Source of the DNA: Zavarzinia sp.
GTDB lineage: Bacteria > Pseudomonadota > Alphaproteobacteria > Zavarziniales > Zavarziniaceae
Assembly (NCBI GenBank): GCA_025869435.1
Contig: JAOZVS010000123.1
Location: forward strand, 1 to 51,060
DNA length: 51,060 bases
Direction: 5' to 3'
Made by a program: the position numbers and the translations under genes. Within the stretch, counting starts at the first letter, position 1. Every line of letters starts with the position of its first letter. The notes under the pieces are model-generated. The model was not told the origin of the DNA. It ran no database searches and worked only from the letters and a program-made list of their open reading frames with translations. Below, in pieces: positions 1-7,458 of the stretch.

Positions 1-55
1 TGATCGCCGCCCCGGCGGCGCAATTACAATAGAATGATCGCCGCCCCGGCGGCGC
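1..55. repeat. Direct repeat of a GC-rich palindrome at the end of the DUF4010 gene
   Basis: A 21-base unit beginning TGATCGCCGCCCC occurs at 1-21 and again at 35-55. Each unit contains the perfect hairpin CGCCGCC-CC-GGCGGCG. The right copy encodes the last residues of the leftward membrane-protein gene and the left copy lies just past its stop codon. The left copy can therefore act as a post-stop hairpin and probably arose by local duplication of the 3' coding end. The window edge cuts the left flank, so more copies could follow. Confidence 0.7.
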
Positions 56-1280
56 TCATCGCAAGCGCGGTAGGGATCAGGCGGGTGGCGACGGCGCGGC
101 CGCCGGCATAGGTGCCGAGGCCAGCCTTGACCAGCGTGTTGGTGATGGCGGCGATCAGGATCACCTTGGCCGCCTCGGCGGGGCCAATGCCGGCGCCGAC
201 CTTGCCGCCGGCGATCGACAGGGTGATGGCATCGACATCGGCAAGGCCCGAAAGGACGGCCAGAAGCTCCAGCCCGGCATTGCCGAACTGCGCCTGCACC
301 CAATGACTGCCCAGCATGATCGCCGCCAGCAGGGCGGCGAAGCGAAGGGCGCTGACGATCTCGAAGGGATTGCCCGGCGCCTGGGGCGGTACGGCTTCCG
401 CGCCGCCGCGCAGGCGCAGGAACCAGAAGGTCAGCGCAAGACCGATCCCCGCCATGGCCGCCACCGCCGGGATCAGGGCCATGGCGATGGCGGGCGCGAG
501 CACATAGGTGACGAGGATGACCCGCGCGCACATGATCACCCAGGCGGCGACGGTGCCGGCGGCGGCGGCGGGGCCAAGGGCCGCCTGCTGTCTCGCCATG
601 CGCGACAGGGCGAGGGTGGTCGCGGTCGAGGAGACGATCCCGCCGAAGATGCCGGCGAACAGCACGCCGCGCCCGCTTTTGCCAAGCCGGATCGCGACAT
701 AGCCGAGGAACGACAGGCCCGATATCGCGACCACCATCAGCCACAGCTCGAAGGGGTTCAGCGCCTGATAGGGGCCATAGCCTTCGTTCGGCAGGACCGG
801 CAGGACGACGACGGAAATCAGCAGCAGGCGCAGCACCGCCGCCATTTCGACCGCCTCGACCCGGCGCAGCAGGCCATGGGTCAGGGGTTTGGCCGACAGG
901 ATCACGGTGGCGACCACGGCCGCCATGGCGGCGGGCAGGGCATGGCCCATGGTGGCGACCCCGCCCAGCAGCACGGTGAGCACGCCCGCGATCACCGTGG
1001 TCAGGCTCAGGTCGTTGTCGTGGGTCGCCGCCCGCCAGTAGCCGAGGCCCAGCAGCAGGACGACGGCGAGGACGGCGGCGGCCAGCGGCCAGGGACTGCC
1101 GGCCGAGCCGCCGGCGAGCCCGGCGATGCCGCCGATGAGGCCGATCAGGCTGAAGGTGCGGATACCGGCGGGGCGCGTGCCCTCCGCCTGGTCGCGCTGG
1201 TACCAGCCGCGCTCGAAACCGATGACCGCGCCGCAGCCGAGCGCGATGGCGAGATCGCCGATGACGGACAAAGGCTCCAT
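24..1280 (-). CDS. MgtC/SapB-DUF4010 family integral membrane protein
   Basis: This 418-residue protein is almost entirely hydrophobic. An MgtC/SapB-like N-terminal part includes GCGAVIGFERGW near residue 15. A DUF4010-type C-terminal half includes FAGIFGGIVSSTATTLALSR near residue 210 and a final run of alternating glycine-rich helices. About 12 membrane segments are apparent. Family members are inner-membrane proteins of unsettled transport function, some linked to magnesium limitation. The ATG overlaps the stop of the upstream PqqD-like gene, so it is the last gene of the leftward sulfur operon. Nothing in the sequence shows its substrate. Confidence 0.85.
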   Translation of the reverse strand: MEPLSVIGDLAIALGCGAVIGFERGWYQRDQAEGTRPAGIRTFSLIGLIGGIAGLAGGSAGSPWPLAAAVLAVVLLLGLGYWRAATHDNDLSLTTVIAGVLTVLLGGVATMGHALPAAMAAVVATVILSAKPLTHGLLRRVEAVEMAAVLRLLLISVVVLPVLPNEGYGPYQALNPFELWLMVVAISGLSFLGYVAIRLGKSGRGVLFAGIFGGIVSSTATTLALSRMARQQAALGPAAAAGTVAAWVIMCARVILVTYVLAPAIAMALIPAVAAMAGIGLALTFWFLRLRGGAEAVPPQAPGNPFEIVSALRFAALLAAIMLGSHWVQAQFGNAGLELLAVLSGLADVDAITLSIAGGKVGAGIGPAEAAKVILIAAITNTLVKAGLGTYAGGRAVATRLIPTALAMSAAGAAIILL

Positions 1281-1543
1281 CAGCGCAGGACCAGCAGGCC
1301 CCTGGTGGCGAGATCGGCGATCAGATCGGCGACGTCGCCGGCGATTTCCGCTTCCGGGGCTTCATATTCGGCGGCGAGGGCGGTCACGATCGCCTCGGTT
1401 CGGGTCTTGCCATCGACAAGGGCGATGACCGAGGCGCCGATGGTGTCGAGTTTGACGATCCGCTCGGGGGCCTGGAGGATCCAGCCGTCGCGCTGTCGGT
1501 CGAAGGACAGGCGGACGCCGGGGGCAAGGCGGGGCAAATTCAT
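1280..1543 (-). CDS. PqqD-like peptide-binding (RRE-fold) protein
   Basis: This 87-residue protein resembles PqqD. An N-terminal beta-rich part contains LDTIGASVIALVDGKTRTEA, followed by a helical C-terminus with ADLIADLATRGLL. PqqD-type folds bind precursor peptides for radical-SAM or other RiPP enzymes. No pqqA, pqqC or pqqE lies in the window, so a role in PQQ synthesis is not supported by context. It overlaps the SufU-like gene upstream (ATGA) and the DUF4010 gene downstream, which points to co-translation. The association with SufS/SufU suggests handling of a cysteine-bearing peptide or protein, but that is inference. Confidence 0.72.
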   Translation of the reverse strand: MNLPRLAPGVRLSFDRQRDGWILQAPERIVKLDTIGASVIALVDGKTRTEAIVTALAAEYEAPEAEIAGDVADLIADLATRGLLVLR

Positions 1544-1974
1544 GATGTCGCCTTTTCAGCGTCTCGCGTCGCCGCCTCCAGTGCCTCGAAGGGCAGAAGG
1601 ACGCAGGCGAAGCGCGCGCGATGTCTGGTGATGCCGGAAAACAGATCGAAGGCGGGATGGCCGGGCAGCAGGGGCCGCGCGTCCGCCTTGAGGCCCGCCA
1701 TCAGGTCGTCGCCCAGGTTGAGGATATCGTCCGCCGTCCTGCCCTCGGCCTCGGCCGCCAGCAGGGCCGCGCTCGCCTGGCATATTACGCAGGCTTTCAC
1801 CCGGTGGCGAAGGCTCTTGATGCGGCCGGCCTCGAGCGTGACATCGAAACTGACCCGGTCGCCGCAGAAAGGATTGTCCAGGGTCGCCGTGCCGCCCGCC
1901 TCCGGCAGGGTGCCGGCGAAGCGAATGTCGCTCGCCGTGCGCAGCATGTCCCTCGGGTAAAGCTCGTCGCTCAT
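1540..1974 (-). CDS. sufU: SufU-like zinc/iron-sulfur scaffold or sulfurtransferase
   Basis: The 144-residue protein has the U-type scaffold motifs: NPFCGD (C37, D39), ACVICQASAA (C62) and RFACVLLPFE (C124). The spacings C37-C62 (25) and C62-C124 (62) match those I recall for the zinc ligands of Bacillus SufU (C41, D43, C66, C128). It also carries an extra C65. SufU accepts persulfide from SufS. The start ATG at 1974 overlaps the sufS stop as ATGA; a longer reading frame exists upstream but only reads through sufS. A SufU-type partner is less usual in alphaproteobacteria, and no sufBCD is present here. Confidence 0.82.
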   Translation of the reverse strand: MSDELYPRDMLRTASDIRFAGTLPEAGGTATLDNPFCGDRVSFDVTLEAGRIKSLRHRVKACVICQASAALLAAEAEGRTADDILNLGDDLMAGLKADARPLLPGHPAFDLFSGITRHRARFACVLLPFEALEAATRDAEKATS

Positions 1975-3206
1975 GACAGCAGGACTTTCATTGCATCCCC
2001 GATCCCGGCGAGGCAGGCCTCGATATCGCCCTCGTCGTTGAAGGGGGCGAGGCTGGCCCGGGCCGAACCGGCCACGCCAAAGACCTCGTGCAGAACCTGG
2101 GCACAATGATGACCGCCACGCAAGGCCACGCCGCGCCGGTCGAGAATCTGGCACAGATCATGGGGATGGGTGCCCTCGATCACGAAGGAGACGAGGGGCA
2201 GGCGATCGTCGAGGCTTTCCGGCCCGATCAGGCGCAGGCGATTGCCGGCGATTCGCATCAAGCCCTCGATCAGGCGGCCGGTCAGCGCCATCTGATGCGC
2301 CATCGCCCCATCATGGTCGATCGCGGACAGGAAGCGGCAGGCGGCGCCGAGGCCGACCGCCGGCATGATCGGCGGCGTGCCCGCCTCGAAGCGCTGGGGT
2401 GGCCGCGCATAGGTCGAGGCTTCGAATTTCACCGTGCGGATCATCTCGCCCCCGCCCATCAACGGCGCCATGGCGTCGAGCAGAGGGTAGCGGCCCCACC
2501 GCGCGCCGACGCCATTGGGCGCGCCCAGCTTGTGACCCGACAGGACATAGAAATCGCAGCCGAGCGCGGGCAGGTCCACCGGCCCGTGAGGCGCCATCTG
2601 CGCCCCGTCGACGAGGAGCAGGGCGCCCGCGTCACGGGCGATGGCCGCGACCTCGGCGACGGGGGTGATGGCGCCCGTCACATTGGAGGCATGGGTGACG
2701 GCGACCAGCTTCACCCGCTGGTCGATCAGCCGGGGCAGGGCGGCGAGGTCGAGGCGCCCCTCCGCCGTCATGGGCAGGCGGACGAGGTCGAGGCCGCGCC
2801 GCGCCGCCAGCATCTGCCAGGGCACGAGATTGGCGTGATGCTCCAACTCGCTGATGGCGATGGCGTCGCCCGGCGCCAGCAGATCACCGTGGCTGCGCGC
2901 GACGAGATTGATCGCCGCCGTGCAGCCCGCCGTGAAGACCACCTCGAGCGCCGGCACGTTCAGATAGGCGGCGACTGTATCCCTTGCCGCGTCATAGGCA
3001 TTGGTCGCGCGTTCCGCCAGGGTGTGGACGCTGCGTTTCACATTGGCGCGGGCCGTCGTCTCATGGGCGACGATGGCATCGAGCACGGCGCGCGGCATCT
3101 GCCCGGTCGCGCCATTGTCGAGATAATGCAGGGCCACGCCCGGCGCCGTCTCGATGTTCAGGATCGGGTATTCGGCGCGCAGGCGTGCCGCGGAAAATCC
3201 GCTCAC
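1971..3206 (-). CDS. sufS: SufS-type cysteine desulfurase
   Basis: This 411-residue class V aminotransferase-fold PLP enzyme removes sulfur from cysteine as a persulfide. The PLP lysine is K226 in SGHKLGAPNG, and the persulfide-forming cysteine is C368 in RGGHHCAQ, as in group II desulfurases. The usual YLDNAAT motif is YLDNGAT here. Start and stop overlap both neighbours by four bases (HAD gene upstream, sufU downstream). The SufS-SufU order implies direct persulfide transfer. Its placement behind sulfite reductase suggests coupling of sulfur assimilation to Fe-S or thio-cofactor supply. Confidence 0.92.
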   Translation of the reverse strand: MSGFSAARLRAEYPILNIETAPGVALHYLDNGATGQMPRAVLDAIVAHETTARANVKRSVHTLAERATNAYDAARDTVAAYLNVPALEVVFTAGCTAAINLVARSHGDLLAPGDAIAISELEHHANLVPWQMLAARRGLDLVRLPMTAEGRLDLAALPRLIDQRVKLVAVTHASNVTGAITPVAEVAAIARDAGALLLVDGAQMAPHGPVDLPALGCDFYVLSGHKLGAPNGVGARWGRYPLLDAMAPLMGGGEMIRTVKFEASTYARPPQRFEAGTPPIMPAVGLGAACRFLSAIDHDGAMAHQMALTGRLIEGLMRIAGNRLRLIGPESLDDRLPLVSFVIEGTHPHDLCQILDRRGVALRGGHHCAQVLHEVFGVAGSARASLAPFNDEGDIEACLAGIGDAMKVLLS

Positions 3207-3898
3207 GGCACCAGGCCCAGGATGCCGGCGGTGAAGATCGAATCGAGGGCGCGGCCAAGGTCGGCGTAATCCTCGATCACGCGCTGGGCCCCGGCGGCGC
3301 GCAAGGCCGCGGCCCGCTCGCCGCTGCCGATGCCGACGAAGCCGATGCCCAATTCGCGGGCGGCGGCGGCATCCCAGACGCCATCGCCGACATAGACGCG
3401 GATTTCGAATTCGTCGATGCCGTGTTCGGCGGCGGCGCGGGCGCTGGCGGCGTCGATGATGCCGGCGCGCTCGTCATGGGCATCGGAAAAGGCCGCCGGC
3501 ACCTGCGCGACATGGAGGCGGGCGGCGCGCAGCTTCTCTCGCGCGGTGGCGGCGAAACTGCCGCTGGCGAGGGCGACGCCGACGCCGGGCAGGGCGCGCA
3601 GGGTCGCGACCAGACGCGCCGCGCCCGGCACCTGCTCGAGGCGAAGGGCGGGATCGTAGCGGCGCAATACCGCCTGCTCGACGGCGTCGATATCCTCGTC
3701 CGTCGCCGGACGGCCCAGCTTCCGTCCGAGGATTTCGCGGGCGATGCCGCGATCGGTCGAGGTCCGGTAGCGCGACCAGTCGGTATCGAGGGCATGACCA
3801 TGCAACTCCGCCCAGGCGGCGGCGAGGGCGGCGTCGTCATGGCCGGTCGAGCGGATCAGCGTGCCGTCGATATCGAGGAGGACGAGGAGAGTCGACAT
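3203..3898 (-). CDS. HAD-superfamily hydrolase (phosphoglycolate-phosphatase-like)
   Basis: The product is 231 residues. HAD motif I is DIDGTL near the N-terminus, motif II is the serine in ALASGS, and motif IV is YVGDGVWDAAAA. A helical cap lies between motifs I and II. The substrate cannot be told from sequence. I prefer the ATG at 3898, directly before the conserved DIDGT strand; a GTG at 3943 would add 15 residues that overlap the upstream small gene. The stop overlaps sufS by four bases, so it belongs to the same operon. Confidence 0.85.
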   Translation of the reverse strand: MSTLLVLLDIDGTLIRSTGHDDAALAAAWAELHGHALDTDWSRYRTSTDRGIAREILGRKLGRPATDEDIDAVEQAVLRRYDPALRLEQVPGAARLVATLRALPGVGVALASGSFAATAREKLRAARLHVAQVPAAFSDAHDERAGIIDAASARAAAEHGIDEFEIRVYVGDGVWDAAAARELGIGFVGIGSGERAAALRAAGAQRVIEDYADLGRALDSIFTAGILGLVP

Positions 3899-3924
3899 GG
3901 TGGCGGCAGGATAACCGCCTTTCG

Positions 3925-4023
3925 TCAGGCAATCAGCAGCCACAAGGCGAAAAGGCCAAGAAAGACCAGGATCCCGCCCCAGAGATAGGGATGAAGGCCC
4001 CGGCTGGCCCCGTCGTCAGCCAT
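3925..4023 (-). CDS. Small single-pass membrane protein (32 residues)
   Basis: The ATG at 4023 overlaps the DUF934 stop codon by eight bases and the frame runs to TGA at 3925. The peptide has a short polar N-terminus (MADDGASRGLHPY) followed by one strongly hydrophobic helix of about 19 residues (LWGGILVFLGLFALWLLIA). Position, overlap and the clean polar-then-hydrophobic layout argue for a real translated gene. I know no named family. It could anchor or modulate sulfite reductase or an inner-membrane partner. The alternative is chance, given only 33 codons. Confidence 0.6.
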   Translation of the reverse strand: MADDGASRGLHPYLWGGILVFLGLFALWLLIA

Positions 4024-4504
4024 GACGCAGCTCGAGGATGGTCGGCTGGCCCGTCACATCCGGCTGATAGTGACGGGTGAAGACTGTCCGCGCCTCCTCG
4101 AAGGCGGCGAGGGGAAAGTCGTCACCGACCTCGAAACCGTCGATGCCGCAGCGGATCATGTGCGGGATCTGGTCCCACAGCACGTCGCCTACCGCCCGGA
4201 TCTCGCCGTCGAAGCCGAAACGCTGGCGCAGCTGGACGGCATGGGAATACCCCCTTCCGTCCCGGAAGATCGGGAATTCCAGGGCGACGAGGGCGATGCG
4301 GCCGAGATCCTCGGCGACGCTCGAAGGCGCCTCGTTCGATTTCAGGCGCAGGCCCAGCGGCGCGTTGCGACCGACCAGCTTGTCCCGGTCCGCCCGGAAG
4401 CGGGCGAGGGAGACGACGACGGCCTTGCCCTCGGGCAGTTCGTCGTCGTCGGCGACATGGGTCCAGTCGTCGGCGACAGCGGAGGCGTTCTTAACGAGCT
4501 TCAT
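4016..4504 (-). CDS. DUF934 protein, sulfite-reduction accessory
   Basis: This 162-residue protein contains the typical DUF934 segments LGLRLKSNE, IALVALEFPIFRDGRGYS and LRQRFGFDGEIRAVGDVLWDQ. DUF934 genes regularly follow the alphaproteobacterial and pseudomonad hemoprotein sulfite reductase gene and are annotated as probable sulfite-reduction proteins; the biochemical role is not established. The start ATG at 4504 lies 14 bases inside the end of the reductase gene. The 32-residue membrane peptide starts within its stop. Confidence 0.9.
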   Translation of the reverse strand: MKLVKNASAVADDWTHVADDDELPEGKAVVVSLARFRADRDKLVGRNAPLGLRLKSNEAPSSVAEDLGRIALVALEFPIFRDGRGYSHAVQLRQRFGFDGEIRAVGDVLWDQIPHMIRCGIDGFEVGDDFPLAAFEEARTVFTRHYQPDVTGQPTILELRHG

Positions 4505-6146
4505 AAAGCGCAGCCTTGAACGGGGCGAGGCCGACCCGACGGTAACAGTCGAGGAAGGTTTCGGCATCGCCGTGACGCAGGGACAGATAGGTTTCGATCA
4601 CGGTCTCGACCGCGCCGACGATCCGCTCCGGCGGGAAGCCGGCGCCGGTGATCTGGCCGATCGAGGCATCCTCCGCGCCCGAGCCGCCGAGCTGGAGCTG
4701 GTAGAGCTCCTTGCCGTGCTTGTCGACGCCGAGAATGCCGATATGGCCGACATGGTGATGGCCGCAGGCGTTGATGCAGCCCGACATCTTGATCTTCAGG
4801 CTGCCGATCGCGTATTGGCGCTCGAGATCGGCGAAACGCTGCTGCAACTCGTCGGCGATCGGGATCGAACGGGCATTGGCGAGATCGCAGTAATCGAGGC
4901 CCGGGCAGCAGATGATGTCCGAGATCAGGCCGATGTTGGCGCTGCCGAGGCCGGCGGCCGACAGCTGCTTCCACACGGTATAAAGGTCGTCCAGCTTCAC
5001 ATTGGGCAGGACGAGGTTCTGCTCGTGGGTGACGCGCAATTCGTCGAGCGAATAACGCTCGGCGATATCGGCGACCGCGTCCATCTGGTCGGCGCTGGCA
5101 TCGCCCGGGGCAACGCCCGGCGCCTTCAGCGAGACCGAGACGATGGCGTAACCCGGCACCTTATGGGCGTGGACATTGGTGCGCACGAAGGTGCGGAAGC
5201 CCTTGTCCTCGAACCTGCGCGCCTCGAAAGCGGTCGAGGTCGCGGGCAGCGTCTCGTAAGCGGGCGGGGCGAAATAGGCCTGGATGCGGGCGATTTCCGC
5301 GTCCGGCAGTTTCACCGTGCCCTGGCTGCGGGCGAATTCCTCGTCGACGAGGGCGGAATATTTCTCCAGCCCCATTTCATGGACCAGGATCTTGATCCGC
5401 GCCTTGTAGATATTGTCGCGGCGGCCCAGCTCGTTGTAGACGCGCAGGCACGCCGTCGCATAGTCGAGGAGATCGGCCTTCGGCACGAAATCCCTGATCT
5501 TCTTGGCGATGATCGGCGTCCGGCCCATGCCGCCGCCGATCCAGAATTCGAAACCGGTCTCGCCCGCCGCGTTACGCACGACGCGGATACCGATGTCGTG
5601 CAGCTTGATCGCCGCGCGGTCATGTTCGCTGCCGGTGACGGCGATCTTGAACTTGCGCGGCAGATAGGAAAATTCCGGATGGAAACTCGACCACTGGCGG
5701 ATGATCTCGCACCAGGGGCGGGGGTCTTCCACCTCACCGGCGGCGACGCCGGAGAAGGGATCGGAGGTCACATTGCGGATGCAGTTGCCCGAGGTCTGGA
5801 TGCCATGCATCTCGACCGTGGCGAGATCGGCCAGGATATCGGGCGTGTCGACCAGACGGGGCCAGTTGTACTGGATGTTCTGCCGCGTGGTGAAATGGCC
5901 GTAGCCCTTGTCGTACTTGCGGGCGACATGGGCCAGCATCCGCATCTGCCGGGGCGACAGCGTGCCATAGGGAATGGCGACCCGCAGCATATAGGCATGG
6001 AGCTGGAGATAGAGGCCGTTCATCAGGCGCAGCGGCTTGAACTGGTCTTCGGTCAGCTCGCCCTTCAGGCGGCGCCCGACCTGGCCACGAAACTGGGCCA
6101 CGCGCTCGTCGACGGCCTGCTGGTCGAATTCGTCATAACGGTACAT
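4491..6146 (-). CDS. cysI: Assimilatory sulfite reductase, hemoprotein (nitrite/sulfite reductase family)
   Basis: The protein is 551 residues, the usual length for single-chain siroheme-[4Fe-4S] reductases. It has two ferredoxin-like half domains (NGLYLQLHAYMLRVAIPYGTL early; GYAIVSVSLKAPG in the second half) and the cluster/siroheme cysteines CCPGLDYC and SGCINACGHHH. It reduces sulfite to sulfide with six electrons in the cytoplasm. The flanking DUF2849 and DUF934 genes, cysE and sufS in the window favour sulfite over nitrite. The start is ATG 6146. A reading frame continues upstream but only covers the DUF2849 gene in another frame. Confidence 0.93.
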   Translation of the reverse strand: MYRYDEFDQQAVDERVAQFRGQVGRRLKGELTEDQFKPLRLMNGLYLQLHAYMLRVAIPYGTLSPRQMRMLAHVARKYDKGYGHFTTRQNIQYNWPRLVDTPDILADLATVEMHGIQTSGNCIRNVTSDPFSGVAAGEVEDPRPWCEIIRQWSSFHPEFSYLPRKFKIAVTGSEHDRAAIKLHDIGIRVVRNAAGETGFEFWIGGGMGRTPIIAKKIRDFVPKADLLDYATACLRVYNELGRRDNIYKARIKILVHEMGLEKYSALVDEEFARSQGTVKLPDAEIARIQAYFAPPAYETLPATSTAFEARRFEDKGFRTFVRTNVHAHKVPGYAIVSVSLKAPGVAPGDASADQMDAVADIAERYSLDELRVTHEQNLVLPNVKLDDLYTVWKQLSAAGLGSANIGLISDIICCPGLDYCDLANARSIPIADELQQRFADLERQYAIGSLKIKMSGCINACGHHHVGHIGILGVDKHGKELYQLQLGGSGAEDASIGQITGAGFPPERIVGAVETVIETYLSLRHGDAETFLDCYRRVGLAPFKAALYEAR

Positions 6147-6160
6147 GGGCGTGCCTTGCG

Positions 6161-6466
6161 TCAGCGGGGCAGGGCAGGCGCAGGGGCCTGCTTGCCGAGG
6201 TCGGGACGGTTGGACGGGCCGGCGGCCCTGATCCGCTCGCGCACGCTGGCGGGCAGGATCCGGCCATCCTCGACCGTGACCGGCATCAGATAGGCGCCGA
6301 CGACGAGGCGCGCCTTCACGGCGGTGGCGGCGGTCTCCGTCAGCTGGCCTTCCGCGCCGACATCGACCGCGACGAGGGCCGATGCCAGGTCCTCGACCCA
6401 GGGGGCCGCCTTGCCGATATAGACGACCGCGCCATCGTCCAGCCTGTTCGCCGTCAAAACCTTCAT
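6161..6466 (-). CDS. DUF2849 protein
   Basis: A 101-residue protein of the DUF2849 family: MKVLTANRLDDGAVVYI, then AALVAVDVGAE-type and ARLVVGAYLMPV segments, and a basic Pro/Ala-rich tail. In alphaproteobacteria this small gene typically sits immediately before the sulfite reductase gene, as here (14-base gap). Its function is unknown; a role in siroheme or reductase handling is suggested only by linkage. ATG 6466 is chosen; a GTG two codons upstream is possible. The preceding promoter makes it the first gene of the leftward operon. Confidence 0.85.
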   Translation of the reverse strand: MKVLTANRLDDGAVVYIGKAAPWVEDLASALVAVDVGAEGQLTETAATAVKARLVVGAYLMPVTVEDGRILPASVRERIRAAGPSNRPDLGKQAPAPALPR

Positions 6467-6495
6467 ATCCACCGGGTCCGTGTAGTAAGGACACG

Positions 6496-6524
6496 GTGAT
6501 ACGCTGTGCCCACGCGAAGGTCAA
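6496..6524 (-). promoter_or_regulatory. Probable sigma-70 promoter of the cys operon
   Basis: On the minus strand TTGACC (6524-6519), a 17-base spacer and TATCAC (6501-6496) lie about 30 bases before the DUF2849 start. No other good promoter was seen inside the operon down to position 24. Confidence 0.5.
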
Positions 6525-6574
6525 GGCCGCGTTGGACAACCAGATAAATATCAAATAAATTATGTTGAATAAAT

Positions 6575-6598
6575 GTTGCGCCGCGAATTCGGCGCAAC
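6575..6598 (-). terminator. Hairpin terminator after the exported-protein gene
   Basis: The perfect 8-base inverted repeat GTTGCGCC / GGCGCAAC has an 8-base loop. It lies 15 bases past the leftward stop at 6614. On the minus strand an AT-rich tract follows, but without an uninterrupted T run, so the termination mode is uncertain. Confidence 0.5.
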
Positions 6599-6613
6599 GC
6601 CTTGATTTTTCGT

Positions 6614-7096
6614 CTATTTGAACAGTTTGGCGGCGGTGCGGCTGCTGGGCGTGATGCGCTTGGCGCAATCCGCTATGGCGCCTTCGGCGGTGCCGCAGCT
6701 CATCACGTCGTTGATCAGCACGCTGCCAATGCGACCGCAGTCCTGGCCGTCGATATCGAACAGCTTCACCGTGGTCTTGCCCGAGGCGACGGGGGCGAGG
6801 CTGGCGGCGACGCGCTTTTCGATCACCTGGTCCTGGTTGAACAGGATGAAGTCCAGCTTCAGGTCGGTGATATCCGGGCCGCCGGGATTGGCGATCACCA
6901 GATAGACACGGCAGGCGCCGGCCTGCGGCTCCAGCTTGTTCAATTCGACGGTGATCGGCTCGGCCACGGCGGGCGCGGGCTGGGCGACGGGGGCCGGCGC
7001 GGGCGTCTCGGCCGCGGGGGCCGGGGTCTGGGCGGCGGCGGCGAAGGACGCCAGGCAGAAAGCGGCACAGGCCAGAGATCCGGTCGGGAAATTCAT
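6614..7096 (-). CDS. Exported conserved protein of unknown function
   Basis: A 160-residue product. A signal peptide ends near AAAAQ at about residue 23. A low-complexity Ala/Pro linker follows, then a globular domain with GACRVYLVIANPG, LDFILFNQD and QDCGRIGSVLINDVMSCG. The three or four cysteines of the mature part could form disulfides. Proteins of this pattern are conserved hypotheticals in alphaproteobacteria; no function is known to me. The ATG at 7096 is chosen because it opens the signal peptide. It is a monocistronic leftward gene, divergent from the zinc operon. Confidence 0.75.
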   Translation of the reverse strand: MNFPTGSLACAAFCLASFAAAAQTPAPAAETPAPAPVAQPAPAVAEPITVELNKLEPQAGACRVYLVIANPGGPDITDLKLDFILFNQDQVIEKRVAASLAPVASGKTTVKLFDIDGQDCGRIGSVLINDVMSCGTAEGAIADCAKRITPSSRTAAKLFK

Positions 7097-7306
7097 ACGG
7101 TCCTCGCAATGACGAAGCGAACGGGCAGGAGGATGCCGCCATGCCCCGGTTCGGCGCAAGCATGGCGCCAGAACGGTCCGGCGAAAATAGGGCGATCGAA
7201 AAATCCTTTCCGCCCGGCGGCGCCGGAGTCCCCCCGTCCAGGGGGAGGGGATCATCGGTATTTCCGGTCACCTCTGTCCCTGCCGGGCCTTGACCTGCGC
7301 CATGGA

Positions 7307-7321
7307 TGTTATGTTATAACG
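7307..7321 (+). promoter_or_regulatory. Zur box in the zinc operon promoter
   Basis: TGTTATGTTATAACG matches the alphaproteobacterial Zur consensus I recall (TGTTATANTATAACA) at 12 of 14 specified positions. It overlaps a promoter with -35 TTGACC at 7290-7295 and a -10 such as TATAAC at 7315-7320. Zn-Zur binding would block RNA polymerase directly. Zinc-uptake genes follow immediately and a zur gene lies 6 kb away, which makes the assignment strong. Confidence 0.88.
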
Positions 7322-7350
7322 TATCTGAATTTGGGGAGGCGGAATACGCC

Positions 7351-7458
7351 ATGTCGTCCATCCATCCGACCATGCTGAGCCTTGGGGCCGGGAGCCGCCT
7401 TGCCATCGTCGCCGGGCTGATCGTGCTCCTGTGGGGCGCCGTGCTGTGGGCGCTGTGA
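7351..7458 (+). CDS. Small single-pass membrane protein leading the zinc operon (35 residues)
   Basis: ATG 7351 is preceded by a strong ribosome site (GGGGAGGCGG). The frame ends at TGA 7456-7458, overlapping the ATG of the ABC ATPase gene. The peptide has a short N-terminus with one His and a hydrophobic helix (LAIVAGLIVLLWGAVLWAL). It is the first gene behind the Zur box and so should be made under zinc starvation. I recognise no family. A role with the ZnuB-like permease is plausible but inferred. It may instead serve as a translated leader for the ATPase. Confidence 0.68.
   Translation: MSSIHPTMLSLGAGSRLAIVAGLIVLLWGAVLWAL

Noticed and set aside
303-1631. Long rightward open frame opposite the DUF4010 and PqqD-like genes
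   Set aside because: It reads as low-complexity Arg/Gly/Asp/His-rich protein with no domain, typical of antisense frames in high-GC DNA; the leftward genes have clear families and overlapping starts.
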